A stretch of DNA of 64,000 nucleotides from the NCBI RefSeq assembly GCF_004135205.1, contig NZ_CP035490.1, positions 2,187,501-2,251,500 on the forward strand, written 5' to 3'. Below the pieces are notes generated by a model. It ran no database searches. It had not been told where the DNA came from and saw only the letters and a list, made by a program, of their open reading frames with translations. Numbering within the stretch: position 1 is the first letter of the stretch; every line of letters starts with the position of its first letter. The translations under genes and the position numbers were made by a program. Of this stretch, positions 42,372 to 51,234 are shown piece after piece. Origin of the DNA: Hahella sp. KA22. GTDB taxonomy: Bacteria; Pseudomonadota; Gammaproteobacteria; Pseudomonadales; Oleiphilaceae.

Positions 42372-42728
42372 ATGAGCGAGCCACTCTCCCTCAGTCCCGC
42401 CAACCGTGAATGGTTGCTGGCGCTGGCGTTCGTGTATCTCCAGCAGAATCATCACAAAAAGGCGCTGACCCTGTTGCAGGCCACCGCCAAACTTTGTCCT
42501 GAGGACGCCTATGTGACGCGCGGACTCGCTTTCGCCTGCCTGAAGGCGGCGCGTTACAAGGATGCGCTGACTCTGAGCGACCGTAGCCTGCGGGAGCTGG
42601 GCGTGAAACAGGAGACCGCGCCGTTTCTATTGATACGCAGTCACGCGCTGTGGGCGCTGGAGCGTCCGGAGGAAGCGCGTAAAAGCCTGAAGAAATATCA
42701 TCAACTAACAAGGAACTCTGTCGTATGA
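42372..42728 (+). CDS. sctY: SctX chaperone SctY (YscY)
   Basis: 118-aa TPR-type chaperone of SctX. Helical repeats: [20 protein letters not shown], then [20 protein letters not shown] and [20 protein letters not shown]. The stop overlaps the sctV start (ATGA). Confidence 0.85.
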   Translation: MSEPLSLSPANREWLLALAFVYLQQNHHKKALTLLQATAKLCPEDAYVTRGLAFACLKAARYKDALTLSDRSLRELGVKQETAPFLLIRSHALWALERPEEARKSLKKYHQLTRNSVV

Positions 42729-44797
42729 GTAGAGGAGCTTCTGTCCTGAGCGCGCTCAGCCAGCGCAACGACGTGGTGCTGGCGATTTTCCTGGTGGGCA
42801 TCATCTTTATGATGATCTTGCCCATGCCTACCATGCTGGTGGATGTGATGATCGCCCTCAACATGGGGGTATCGGTGATACTTCTGATGCTGGCGCTGTA
42901 TATCAAATCGCCGCTGGATTTCTCCGTGTTTCCTTCCATGTTGCTGATCACGACCATGTTCCGGCTGGCGCTGTCGATCACCACCACGCGCTTGATTCTG
43001 CTGCAGGCGGATGCGGGGCAGATCGTTTACACCTTCGGTAACTTCGTCGTTGGCGGTAACCTGGTGGTGGGCGGCGTTATCTTCCTTATCTTGACCATCG
43101 TGCAGTTCCTGGTGATCACCAAGGGCTCCGAGCGGGTGGCGGAAGTCAGTGCGCGTTTCTCTCTGGACTCCATGCCTGGTAAACAAATGAGTATCGACGG
43201 CGACATGCGCGCCGGAGTTATCGATATGGACGAGGCGCGCATCAGACGCGCTAAAGTGGAGAAGGAGAGCCAGCTATACGGTTCCATGGATGGCGCCATG
43301 AAATTCGTTAAAGGCGACGCGATTGCGGGCTTGATCATCACCGCGGTTAACATTCTCGGCGGTATCCTGGTTGGGGTGACGCAAAATGGCCTGAGCGCCG
43401 GCGACGCCGCCGCCATCTATTCGGTGTTGACCATCGGCGATGGTCTGGTGGCGCAGATTCCTGCTCTGTTTATCTCGATCACCGCGGGCTTTATCGTCAC
43501 CCGCGTGTCCACGGACGAGTCGGAAAACCTGGGGCGCGATATCGGCGGCCAGATCGGAGCGCAGCCGAAGGCGTTATTTATCGGCGGCGCCTTGCTGCTG
43601 GGCTTCGCCATGATCCCTGGTTTCCCAACCATGACGTTCCTGGTGCTGGCGGGGCTGATCAGCTCCGTCGGCTTCATCATGAGTCGCAAAGCCAAACATT
43701 CCGAGACGGATGATGACGATATTCCCGCTATGGCGGCGGCGGGGCAGACTCGAGCTCAGAGCAAGACGCCAGAGAAGGATGACTTTTCTCCGACGGTGCC
43801 CCTGTTGCTGGACGTGGCGGCGTCCTGCCAGCAAATGCTGAAACCCTCTGAACTGAACGCTGAGCTATACAGAGTGAGGCGCGCCCTGTATCTGGATCTC
43901 GGCGTTCCGTTTCCCGGCATTCACCTGCGCTTCAACGAAAGCATGAAAGATGGCGAGTACACTATTCTGATGCACGAAGTGCCCGTGGCGCAGGGACGTT
44001 TGCCGGCGGATAAGGTCGTGGTGCTGCAGGACCAGGAGCAGTTGGACATTCTTGGCATCCCTCATCAACAGGGCGAGCTGGCGATGTCCGCCAACCCTTA
44101 CTGGGTGGAAAAGACCCATGCTCCCGCCATGGAAAACGCGGGTATTGAATACCTGGATGCGCCGCGACTGTTGATTTACCACTTGTCTTTTATTCTGAAG
44201 CGCTACGCCAGCGAATTTATCGGCTTGCAGGAGTGCCGCTATCTGTTGGATCAGATGGAAGGGCAATATGGCGATCTGGTGAAAGAGGTGCAGCGTGTGG
44301 TGCCGATTCAGCGCATTGCGGAGATCCTGCAGCGACTGGTGTCGGAAGATATCTCCATCCGTAATCTGCGCGCCATCATGGAGGCGCTGGTGGAATGGGG
44401 CCAAAAGGAAAAAGACACGGTGTTGCTGACGGAGTACGTACGCAAGAGTCTGAGCCGCTACATCAGCTATAAATTCTGCAACGGTCAGAATGTCTTGCCC
44501 GCCTATATGCTGGATCAGGATCTGGAAGAATCCATTCGCGGCGGCATCAGGCAGACCTCTTCCGGCGCTTATCTGGCCCTCGACCCGGACACCACGCAGA
44601 ATTTCATCAATGAACTGCATCGGGAAGTCGGGGACCTGGACGCATTGCCGCATAAACCGGTGTTGCTGGTGTCCATGGACATTCGACGTTATGTCAGAAA
44701 GATGATCGAGCGCGATTTCTTCGAGCTGTGCGTGCTGTCCTATCAAGAACTCACCCAGGACATCACGGTGCAACCGATCAGCCGTATTTGTCTGTAA
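42725..44797 (+). CDS. sctV: Major export-gate protein SctV (YscV/LcrD)
   Basis: 690-aa nonameric export-gate protein. Eight N-terminal membrane helices with the FHIPEP-family signature ([20 protein letters not shown], then [18 protein letters not shown] and [20 protein letters not shown]). The large cytoplasmic domain from ~residue 350 binds chaperone-substrate complexes. Last gene of the sctW-V operon; a strong terminator follows. Confidence 0.96.
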   Translation: MSRGASVLSALSQRNDVVLAIFLVGIIFMMILPMPTMLVDVMIALNMGVSVILLMLALYIKSPLDFSVFPSMLLITTMFRLALSITTTRLILLQADAGQIVYTFGNFVVGGNLVVGGVIFLILTIVQFLVITKGSERVAEVSARFSLDSMPGKQMSIDGDMRAGVIDMDEARIRRAKVEKESQLYGSMDGAMKFVKGDAIAGLIITAVNILGGILVGVTQNGLSAGDAAAIYSVLTIGDGLVAQIPALFISITAGFIVTRVSTDESENLGRDIGGQIGAQPKALFIGGALLLGFAMIPGFPTMTFLVLAGLISSVGFIMSRKAKHSETDDDDIPAMAAAGQTRAQSKTPEKDDFSPTVPLLLDVAASCQQMLKPSELNAELYRVRRALYLDLGVPFPGIHLRFNESMKDGEYTILMHEVPVAQGRLPADKVVVLQDQEQLDILGIPHQQGELAMSANPYWVEKTHAPAMENAGIEYLDAPRLLIYHLSFILKRYASEFIGLQECRYLLDQMEGQYGDLVKEVQRVVPIQRIAEILQRLVSEDISIRNLRAIMEALVEWGQKEKDTVLLTEYVRKSLSRYISYKFCNGQNVLPAYMLDQDLEESIRGGIRQTSSGAYLALDPDTTQNFINELHREVGDLDALPHKPVLLVSMDIRRYVRKMIERDFFELCVLSYQELTQDITVQPISRICL

Positions 44798-44818
44798 TCC
44801 TCCTCGAGCTGATTACCG

Positions 44819-44849
44819 AGAGCGGTGGAACTCCTCCAGCGCTCTTTTT
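44819..44849 (+). terminator. Intrinsic terminator after sctV
   Basis: Stem AGAGCG-G-TGGA / TCCA-G-CGCTCT with a 5-nt loop followed by TTTTTC and TTTCT, 20 bp after the sctV stop. Separates the export-gate operon from the translocon operon. Confidence 0.75.
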
Positions 44850-44909
44850 CTTTCTGCTTTAACCTCTCCCCACATCAACCTCTTCCCACCTCGCCCAAGC
44901 CGCGCCGCA

Positions 44910-44991
44910 ATTCCCAAATTAGACGCAAATATTCCCAAAAACAGCGACTTTTTGCGTCTTTCCGTTACTCAACTAATGATCCTTTCCGTTA
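44910..44991. promoter_or_regulatory. Repeat-rich control region of the translocon operon
   Basis: Within 82 bp: a direct repeat ATTCCCAAA at 44910 and 44931 (21-bp offset), an inverted repeat AGACGCAAA (44921-44929) / TTTGCGTCT (44951-44959), and a direct repeat CTTTCCGTTA at 44958 and 44982 (24-bp offset). The spacing near two helical turns suggests regulator sites on one face of the DNA. Lies 70-150 bp before the lcrG-like start. Confidence 0.5.
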
Positions 44992-45062
44992 GTCGCGACG
45001 GTGATCCCCAAGCGGCGTGGCGAGAGGGGTATTCATGACTAAATCAAAGTGAGGTTAAAGCT

Positions 45063-45362
45063 ATGAGCCAGACATTTACGGATGTAGAGGTGGAGAAAAC
45101 GCTGGCGGAGTCCGAAGCGTTGATCCGTAAAGCGGAAAATATGCGTGAGCAGGGAGACAAGTTGTTTCAATCCCTGGGAATTCCCCGAGGCAGCGCTCAG
45201 AAGATATTGAATCACCCATTGGCTTCCGAAGGGTTCAAGCAGCAGGGAATGGAGCAACTACAGGAATGGCGGGATGAAATTACCGAGATCATGAAGACCG
45301 GTAGCCGTACCACGACTCCCATCAAACGCAAAAAGTCCAACCGTAATTATCTGGCGATTTAG
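45063..45362 (+). CDS. LcrG-like tip-protein chaperone/regulator
   Basis: 99-aa helical protein placed where LcrG/PcrG is expected, just before the tip gene. It shares the layout: N-terminal helical region (VEKTLAESEALIRKAENMRE), then LGIPRGSAQKILNHPLASEG (compare LcrG DIGLTPEAVMKIFAG). A helix follows, then a basic tail (IKRKKSNRNYLAI). LcrG binds LcrV and blocks secretion from the cytoplasm. Assignment is by layout plus weak similarity. GAGG lies 8 bp before the ATG. Confidence 0.6.
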   Translation: MSQTFTDVEVEKTLAESEALIRKAENMREQGDKLFQSLGIPRGSAQKILNHPLASEGFKQQGMEQLQEWRDEITEIMKTGSRTTTPIKRKKSNRNYLAI

Positions 45363-45407
45363 CCCTCAGCTTTTTCGGTCTTACAAATTTAATACGAGGA
45401 AATTGAT

Positions 45408-45947
45408 ATGAGTACAGTCACCCCAAGCTACAACCCAAGCGTCAACCCATATGAGAGCGCCACGCCGACCGGCGATCCCAAGAATGCGTCTAAATTCGAC
45501 GACGCCAATATGGACCCATTTACACGAATCATGCTGCTGCAGGAAGAGCGCGTTGGTTTACTGGATGGCCAGGTTAAATCCCAAAGCGAAAAGATGCAGA
45601 GTATTAATAGCAATATTAAGGATTACGGAAGCACCATTTCCAAGGTGAATACTGAAGCAGCGAAGCTAAAGAAAGACGACAGCAAGGTCACCTTGTCGGA
45701 AGAGATGGTGACGGAACTTAAAGCGAAGGGAGTTGATGTACCCGGTAAAGAAGTTACCAAAGCGCAGCTCAACTCTTTTGCGGAAGACCTGAAACAAAAG
45801 CGGGACGGGTTCAATAACGACTCTCAGATGGAAATGATTCGCCTGCAGGGCCTGATCAACAAGCAGCAGCAGGCTTATCAGTTGATGACCAACATTCAGA
45901 AGAAAGAGCACGACACCATCATGGCGACCATCAACAAGATCAACTGA
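45408..45947 (+). CDS. Needle-tip/filament protein, EspA-like (SctA)
   Basis: 179-aa protein in the LcrV position, much shorter than LcrV (about 326 aa). The layout resembles EspA: an N-terminal helix (FTRIMLLQEERVGLLDGQVK, then SQSEKMQSINSNI), a polar middle with ELKAKGVDVPGKEVTK, and a long C-terminal helix (MEMIRLQGLINKQQQAYQLM) ending TIMATINKIN. It should sit at the needle tip and connect to the YopB/YopD-like pore. Lacks the globular insertions of LcrV. GAGGAAATTGAT precedes ATG. Confidence 0.6.
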   Translation: MSTVTPSYNPSVNPYESATPTGDPKNASKFDDANMDPFTRIMLLQEERVGLLDGQVKSQSEKMQSINSNIKDYGSTISKVNTEAAKLKKDDSKVTLSEEMVTELKAKGVDVPGKEVTKAQLNSFAEDLKQKRDGFNNDSQMEMIRLQGLINKQQQAYQLMTNIQKKEHDTIMATINKIN

Positions 45948-46000
45948 TGGCCTGAGTGTGTTCTGAACTCACAGAACTTAATCAGTAAAGGAGACATTCC

Positions 46001-46519
46001 GTGGCTGAATCAGCACAAGCAATACAACCGGACGCCGAGGCCCGTTTTGAAGCCCTGGTGGAGTCGGTGGTGCATGGTCACGCAACCTTGGGCGAGATCA
46101 AGGGGATCACCGACAATGAATTGGAGGCGGTCTACACGGTGGCGTACAACCTGTATCGACAGAATCGCAATGGGGAGTCGGAGAAATTGTTCCGTTTCCT
46201 GTGCCTGTATGGGCATTTAGACAAGCGGTTCTGGATGGGGCTGGGCGCCTGTCTGCAACAACAGCAGAAGTATGAGGAAGCTGTGCAGGCGTATTCATAC
46301 ATGGCCATTCTGGATGTAGAGAATCCTCATCCCCCTATGCATGCGGCGTTTTGCTATCTGGCTTTGAACGATCTGGAGAAGGCGGAAAGCGGTATTGAAG
46401 CCGCGTTGCATTGGGCGGGCGATAAGGAGCAATACTCCCAGGTGCGCGCCAAGGCTGAGCTTTTACGCTCGGTACTGCAACAGAAAAAGGAGGGCCTGGC
46501 CAATGGTAACGGCGGTTGA
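46001..46519 (+). CDS. sycD: Translocator chaperone SycD/LcrH (class II)
   Basis: 172-aa TPR chaperone of the two hydrophobic translocators. Three tetratricopeptide repeats are visible (AVYTVAYNLYRQNRNGESEK, then WMGLGACLQQQQKYEEAVQA and HAAFCYLALNDLEKAESGIE), the conserved core of LcrH/PcrH/IpgC. GTG start with AAAGGAG upstream. Its end overlaps the yopB-like start by 17 bp. Confidence 0.92.
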   Translation: MAESAQAIQPDAEARFEALVESVVHGHATLGEIKGITDNELEAVYTVAYNLYRQNRNGESEKLFRFLCLYGHLDKRFWMGLGACLQQQQKYEEAVQAYSYMAILDVENPHPPMHAAFCYLALNDLEKAESGIEAALHWAGDKEQYSQVRAKAELLRSVLQQKKEGLANGNGG

Positions 46520-47525
46520 AAATCAACCTTTCAATTATCCGATAGGCAACTCAGAAGATCAGGACATTCAGGGGCCTGGTCAGAAAAGGGTCGGTTCCCC
46601 GCAGGTCTCATTTAACCTGCAGGACCCGCAGTCCGGCTCAACGCAAAATACATCGGGCAAGTCTTTTGCTCCCGACCTGGAGCGGCCGCAACCCCGCTCA
46701 TCCGATGAGTTGGTGGCGTTGTTATTAACGATAAAGTCCAAATCCAGCAATGAGCAGATTGCTTCCTCCCAGCAGGATATTGAGCTGAATAGGACCAAAC
46801 AAGATCAAAAGCATGCGGATATGATGGAGCAAATTCAGAAGTCCATTGAAGCCGGTGACAAAGCCAAAAAAGGCGGTTTATTCGGCAAGATTTTCGGATG
46901 GATAGCCAACATCGCGACGGCGATCGCCGGCGCGGTCATGATCGCAACTGGGGTGGGAGCCATTGCGGGCGCAGCCATGTTGGCGTTGGCGGTGGATTCA
47001 ATGGTGGGTGCGGCCACCGGTCACAGCCTGATGGGCGAGATGACCAAAGGTATAGCCAAGGGGTTACAGGCCATGGGAATGGACGAGAGTGTCGCCAACA
47101 TTGTTGCTGGCGTCGTCACCGCGGCCGTAACGATCGCTGTCTGCGTGGGCGCCAGTATGGCGTCAGCCGCCAAAGCGGGTTCAGGGTTGATCACCAGACT
47201 GGCGTCTTCGCCGGAGCAGATGCAGAAGATTCAAGTGGCTGGGGCTCAGGTGAAGAACGTCGCCTCGGCCACCGCTGGAACTTCTGCAATCGGCGGCGGC
47301 GCGTCCCAGATAACCACTGGCGTATACAAGAAGCAGGCGACCGATGCGCGAGCCAATCAAATGGACATGAAGAAGGAACTCGCCAAACTGCAGGCCGCCA
47401 TGGAAGCGGAGCAGGATCGCTTGAAGGAAGTCATCTCCAAGCTGAATGAGGGAGTCAGTCGCATCCTGCAGATCATGGGGAACGACCACAGCACCCGCAT
47501 GCAGATCAGCAGGAATATGGTATAG
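46503..47525 (+). CDS. sctE: Major translocator SctE (YopB-like)
   Basis: 340-aa pore-forming translocator. Two hydrophobic regions in the centre: IFGWIANIATAIAGAVMIAT / GVGAIAGAAMLALAVDSMVG at ~121-160, and VAGVVTAAVTIAVCVGASMA at ~201-220. Coiled regions flank them (QKHADMMEQIQKSIEAGDKA; C-terminal KKELAKLQAAMEAEQDRLKE). ATG 46503 has AAGGAGG upstream, inside the chaperone's end; a longer open frame from 46395 lacks such a site. Inserts into host membranes with the YopD-like protein. Confidence 0.88.
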   Translation: MVTAVENQPFNYPIGNSEDQDIQGPGQKRVGSPQVSFNLQDPQSGSTQNTSGKSFAPDLERPQPRSSDELVALLLTIKSKSSNEQIASSQQDIELNRTKQDQKHADMMEQIQKSIEAGDKAKKGGLFGKIFGWIANIATAIAGAVMIATGVGAIAGAAMLALAVDSMVGAATGHSLMGEMTKGIAKGLQAMGMDESVANIVAGVVTAAVTIAVCVGASMASAAKAGSGLITRLASSPEQMQKIQVAGAQVKNVASATAGTSAIGGGASQITTGVYKKQATDARANQMDMKKELAKLQAAMEAEQDRLKEVISKLNEGVSRILQIMGNDHSTRMQISRNMV

Positions 47526-47535
47526 GAGACTTTTT

Positions 47536-48348
47536 ATGAGTGTTAACCCGATAAACGAAGCGAATAATACATTCGCTTTTTCTATTGATATGGAGGGCTC
47601 CGCTCCGGTCAAAGGTCCCAAGCAGGAAGCTTCTCTGGTGCTCAGCGACGGCAAGCATGATGTGCCGTTGATACGTTTCAGTCGCGAGACCTACCAGCCG
47701 CAACTGGAGAGTCCTGACAGCAAAGCCGGAACGCCAGGCAAGCAGTTTGACGGGAAGTTGTCGGAAGCCAAAGCGACCCTGGAAGTGGATATTTTCGCCA
47801 TCATGAGCCTGATCCACGAACTGGCGCAGACGCAGAAGAAAGGCGCCCGCGACATTCGTCACGGCGAGTATCAGCAGAAGTGGCAGTCGTTGGAAAGCGC
47901 AGGTAAGGAACTGCGCGACTCCGCCGGTAAAGAGCTGGCTGCGTCGCTGGTGCAGGGCGCATTGCAGATCGCAGGCGGCGCTGTTTCTGTAAAACTGACG
48001 ATTAAGTCGACGCAGCAGACAAGTGCGCTGATGAAAGACACCAAGCTTGATTCTGCGCAGTTACAGTTGAAACTGCAGGTGCCACAGAACCTGACTAACC
48101 TGGGACAGACCTTCACCCAGATGGCGGGTGGCGCCGGCACGCTCATTTCGGCGCCGTTGACCTATGAGTCCAAGCTTGATCTGGAGCAGCAGAAGCAGTA
48201 CGAAGCTGAATCCGAGAAGCATTCGGCGAATATCGACGAAGCCAAGGACTTCATTCAGACCATGAAAGAAATCATGGACGACGTGAGATCCAAGCTGTCC
48301 GCTATCGAGCAATCCAAGCACGAAACGCGGCAGAAGATATTCTCCTGA
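47536..48348 (+). CDS. sctB: Minor translocator SctB (YopD-like)
   Basis: 270-aa translocator. One moderately hydrophobic segment near ~143-160 (LAASLVQGALQIAGGAVSVK) and a C-terminal amphipathic/coiled helix (ANIDEAKDFIQTMKEIMDDV). Follows the yopB-like gene by 10 bp with TAGGAG before ATG 47536. Last gene of the translocon operon; an intrinsic terminator follows. Confidence 0.85.
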   Translation: MSVNPINEANNTFAFSIDMEGSAPVKGPKQEASLVLSDGKHDVPLIRFSRETYQPQLESPDSKAGTPGKQFDGKLSEAKATLEVDIFAIMSLIHELAQTQKKGARDIRHGEYQQKWQSLESAGKELRDSAGKELAASLVQGALQIAGGAVSVKLTIKSTQQTSALMKDTKLDSAQLQLKLQVPQNLTNLGQTFTQMAGGAGTLISAPLTYESKLDLEQQKQYEAESEKHSANIDEAKDFIQTMKEIMDDVRSKLSAIEQSKHETRQKIFS

Positions 48349-48367
48349 TGTTGATTGTATGGCAGTA

Positions 48368-48404
48368 ACAAAAACGGCTGATCTTCAAGATCAGCCGTTT
48401 TTGT
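48368..48404. terminator. Bidirectional terminator after the translocon operon
   Basis: Perfect long hairpin with 18-nt arms: AAAAACGGCTGATCTT, one base, AAGATCAGCCGTTTTT, with A-rich and T-rich ends so it works on both strands. Sits between the yopD-like stop and the convergent PEP-CTERM gene. Confidence 0.85.
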
Positions 48405-48441
48405 CAGGGCGTGATGAAGAAAGCGCGGAAAGGTTAAACGA

Positions 48442-49026
48442 CTAAGATTTGCGTCGCGCTCTTCCCGCCAGTCCCAAAAGCGCTGCGCCGAATAAGGCCA
48501 GAGTGGCTGGCTCGGGAACCTTTTGGATGCTGGCTATATTGAACTTCACTGTAGCAGCGCCATCAAGCGTCAAACTGCCTGAGTCGAATATGTCGATGGG
48601 TAACTGGAATAAGAGCGGAGATAGAGTTGCGCCGAAGTTAAGTTCAATGTCAGCAACATCAAAATAGAAATAAGGAATATTATCCGCAGGCACTTCATCA
48701 ATGAAACTAAAGCTATTTTTCGTGATATTGGCCTTCATTTCAAAAGCAGGGGTTGTACTCTCTCCTGACTGACCAAAAGCATAATCGCCTACCTTTAGAT
48801 TCCAGGCGCTAATCACAATTTTGCGATCTTCAGGCGGTCCTTTGAGATCATAAGTGAAGCTGCCAAGCATAGAGGTCCCAATTTTGGGAAAATCCCTTTC
48901 CGGAAAAGAAGGGTCAAATACATTACTGACGTCTTCAAGGCTTCCTAAAAACTGATAGGTAATGGGAGTGGCGCGAACCGCGGAGGAAAGCGTTAGGACG
49001 GTTAAGAAAAGCAAAACTTTCTTCAT
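48442..49026 (-). CDS. PEP-CTERM sorting-domain protein
   Basis: 194-aa exported protein: N-terminal signal peptide (VLLFLTVLTLSSAVRA, cleaved near 19-20) and a textbook C-terminal sorting tail, VPEPATLALFGAALLGLAGR, ending ARRKS. The mature part is beta-rich with no recognised domain (ITYQFLGSLEDVSNVFDP). Such proteins are processed by exosortase (EpsH/XrtA) and usually contribute to biofilm matrix. No exosortase gene lies in this window. AAGGAATTCTC precedes ATG 49026. Confidence 0.9.
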   Translation of the reverse strand: MKKVLLFLTVLTLSSAVRATPITYQFLGSLEDVSNVFDPSFPERDFPKIGTSMLGSFTYDLKGPPEDRKIVISAWNLKVGDYAFGQSGESTTPAFEMKANITKNSFSFIDEVPADNIPYFYFDVADIELNFGATLSPLLFQLPIDIFDSGSLTLDGAATVKFNIASIQKVPEPATLALFGAALLGLAGRARRKS

Positions 49027-49336
49027 GAGAATTCCTTGTAAAAAGTACCCTTTAATTCAACGTGTTACGCATAATGCGTGCCATCTTCCATATTCCCTGT
49101 CGGCATAGGCTTTATCTGTGAGGTCAATCTACAGCAACTTATATTTTTGTAAACATTGCTGACGTTTGGAGCAACTCCACGGCGTTTGCGGTTGTCTTTG
49201 CTATCTGAACCCATACCGCCGTAGTACATGTTGTCCCGACACTCAAGTAAGCGAACGTCAATTATAAATAAAAGACGCCGCATTATGTATTCATTCGTTG
49301 CTGTCTTTCTTGCGTTAAGTTTTGCTTTTGTAAAAA
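49027..49336. other. Gene-free stretch upstream of the PEP-CTERM gene
   Basis: 310 bp between two co-oriented minus-strand genes. It is AT-rich and includes a small palindrome ACGCAT-A-ATGCGT at 49067-49079, 41 bp before the PEP-CTERM start, possibly an operator. An open frame on the minus strand (about 98 codons) crosses it but has no ribosome site or recognisable family and overlaps the neighbouring gene. Confidence 0.4.
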
Positions 49337-51010
49337 TTACCGACGTAATGAGCGACATACTCCCAAGTTACAAACGCTCAGCCACATCGGAATCCGCTCT
49401 ACATTGCCTAAACGGCCGTCTTTGAACTCCAGTTGGTAAAATATGTCGCTCCAGTCGCCCGGTACGGTAAATCGGTATGCGCTGAGAATATTTCGCGGGT
49501 TTTTCTCAAAGATCTGTTTCCCGTTGATGCTCACGGGCAGGCTGTTTTCGAGTTGGTCGCTATTGGCGCTATAGCGAATCGTTTGCACGTTCGCCCAAAT
49601 CACCAGCGGGTCCTGGTCTGGCAAGGCGCAGCCGATGACATCGGCGTTGCGGTGGCAATTCAATTGTGGGCGCCCCAGGTTGGCGGCGGTTTGACGTATG
49701 ATCTGGTCCAGATTGAAGGCGTAGCTGAACTCCCTGGATTCGCCATTATGGCTGACTCGCACCTTAATCGCGTCGCCCTGAGGCGGAACGATGGCAAAGA
49801 CATTTTGCGTTTGTCCTTCCTGGGAGGTATTGATGAAACCTTTTCCATCGGAGTCGTAGGCGATCTCCAGATTGGGTCTGGAGCCATAACACTGAGCGGC
49901 GGACGCTCCCAGGAACAGCTGAAACGATCTGCCATATGCTTCGAATTTAAGCGCGGCGAATGGCGCTTTGGCGGCGTTTGCGCCTTGGGCGCGCAGCGGC
50001 GTCCAACTGGGGTCCTGATGATCGTAACTGTCTGCGTTGTAACTGACTTTGATATTGAATGGTATGGGTGCGGCGTCTGCAAAGAGGATATCGCCATACA
50101 ATTCGGCGCCGGGTTTCAGTCCGATAATGTCAAACGGCGGCGTGAGACAAAGCTCGCTGGCGCCGCCTGCCTCCACGTCGCGACAGTCAATTGACATCTG
50201 AAATAAGCGCTCCCTCGGCGTGAGGCCGAAAGCCAGCCCGGCCGCCTGGGCGTCGCAGAGTTCACGCGCATCCACCTTGCAGCCGCCCGGGGAGCACTCG
50301 AACACTCTATCCGGCCGGCGTTCCAGTTTGCTGGCAAGCCCGTTGCGGCGTACGTCGGTTTGAAACTGTTGCAGCCTGTCCTTCAACTTCATCGCGTCAG
50401 CCTGCGCACTGTTCACTGTATCGCCGGTGGCGTTGAACATTTTGGTCATATTTTCCCGCAGTGTCTCCTGCTGCTGTTCAATGTACTGGCTGGAATTCGG
50501 ATCTGGTCTGATCATTAGCTCGTTGACGGCGCTGTAGCGTTTACCGTTGGAACTGGTGGCCTCCACCACAATGCTGACCCGACTGAAGTCGGTCGCTTCA
50601 CTGATCGATACAAGGGTCAATTCCATCTGGCAATTATCCGGCGTCTGCTTCAACACTGAACCCTCTTTGCCGAGCACCTGCCAGTGGCAGGTCATCCCGC
50701 TCAGATGCTGCCGACGTTCCGCGTCCAGCTTCACCAAGACTTTTTCCCCAGGCTTGATCATCTTTTCGCCGATGATGTCGACACGATAGGAAGGCGAGTC
50801 CTCCTGGCGGATGCTGATATCTCCTCCTACATTGCCGCCGACCATAACGTTATTGTCGCCGCTGTTGTGCTGACTGGCGGTCGGGTCGCGGCTGATGCTG
50901 AAGATGATCGTCACAACGCCGGCGAGGATAGAGACGACGGTGGCGAACAATTTGATAGTTTTTGATCCAGAGAGAAACGAATGTGGTTCCGTGGGCGAAG
51001 GCTTCGACAT
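49337..51010 (-). CDS. Unrecognised 557-aa membrane-anchored protein
   Basis: No family recognised. One N-terminal transmembrane helix at ~18-40 (IKLFATVVSILAGVVTIIFS), then a large, probably periplasmic, domain with several cysteines (FECSPGGCKVDARELCD, CRDVEAGGASELCLTPP, WLSVCNLGVCRSLRR). A helical section with QQQETLRENMTKMFNATGD lies in the middle. Start ATG 51010 follows AAGGAGTGATT; the open frame extends 17 codons further. The C-terminal half looks beta-rich. Even cysteine spacing suggests disulfides, consistent with export. Confidence 0.65.
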   Translation of the reverse strand: MSKPSPTEPHSFLSGSKTIKLFATVVSILAGVVTIIFSISRDPTASQHNSGDNNVMVGGNVGGDISIRQEDSPSYRVDIIGEKMIKPGEKVLVKLDAERRQHLSGMTCHWQVLGKEGSVLKQTPDNCQMELTLVSISEATDFSRVSIVVEATSSNGKRYSAVNELMIRPDPNSSQYIEQQQETLRENMTKMFNATGDTVNSAQADAMKLKDRLQQFQTDVRRNGLASKLERRPDRVFECSPGGCKVDARELCDAQAAGLAFGLTPRERLFQMSIDCRDVEAGGASELCLTPPFDIIGLKPGAELYGDILFADAAPIPFNIKVSYNADSYDHQDPSWTPLRAQGANAAKAPFAALKFEAYGRSFQLFLGASAAQCYGSRPNLEIAYDSDGKGFINTSQEGQTQNVFAIVPPQGDAIKVRVSHNGESREFSYAFNLDQIIRQTAANLGRPQLNCHRNADVIGCALPDQDPLVIWANVQTIRYSANSDQLENSLPVSINGKQIFEKNPRNILSAYRFTVPGDWSDIFYQLEFKDGRLGNVERIPMWLSVCNLGVCRSLRR

Positions 51011-51234
51011 AATCACTCCTTCCTGTTTTAGGCGAGCCGCCAGTCCTGAATGGGGTTGCAAACGTGATTACAGCGATGAGATCAGAGTTCGATTATAAAG
51101 GAAGTGAGAGACTGTTTTGTATGCGCGGCGACTAAGCTTTGGTTTAGGCTGAGAGTTTAGAAAGTGGCTATCGTGTGGCTCTGTGGCCGACCGCAAAGAA
51201 GCAGTCGGCCTGCTATGAAGGGAAAATAGGGCGG

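Noticed and set aside
43865-44773. Minus-strand open frame (302 codons)
   Set aside because: Antisense shadow of the cytoplasmic domain of sctV.
49065-49358. 98-codon minus-strand frame upstream of the PEP-CTERM gene
   Set aside because: Overlaps the 3' end of the neighbouring gene, lacks a ribosome site and a recognisable family.
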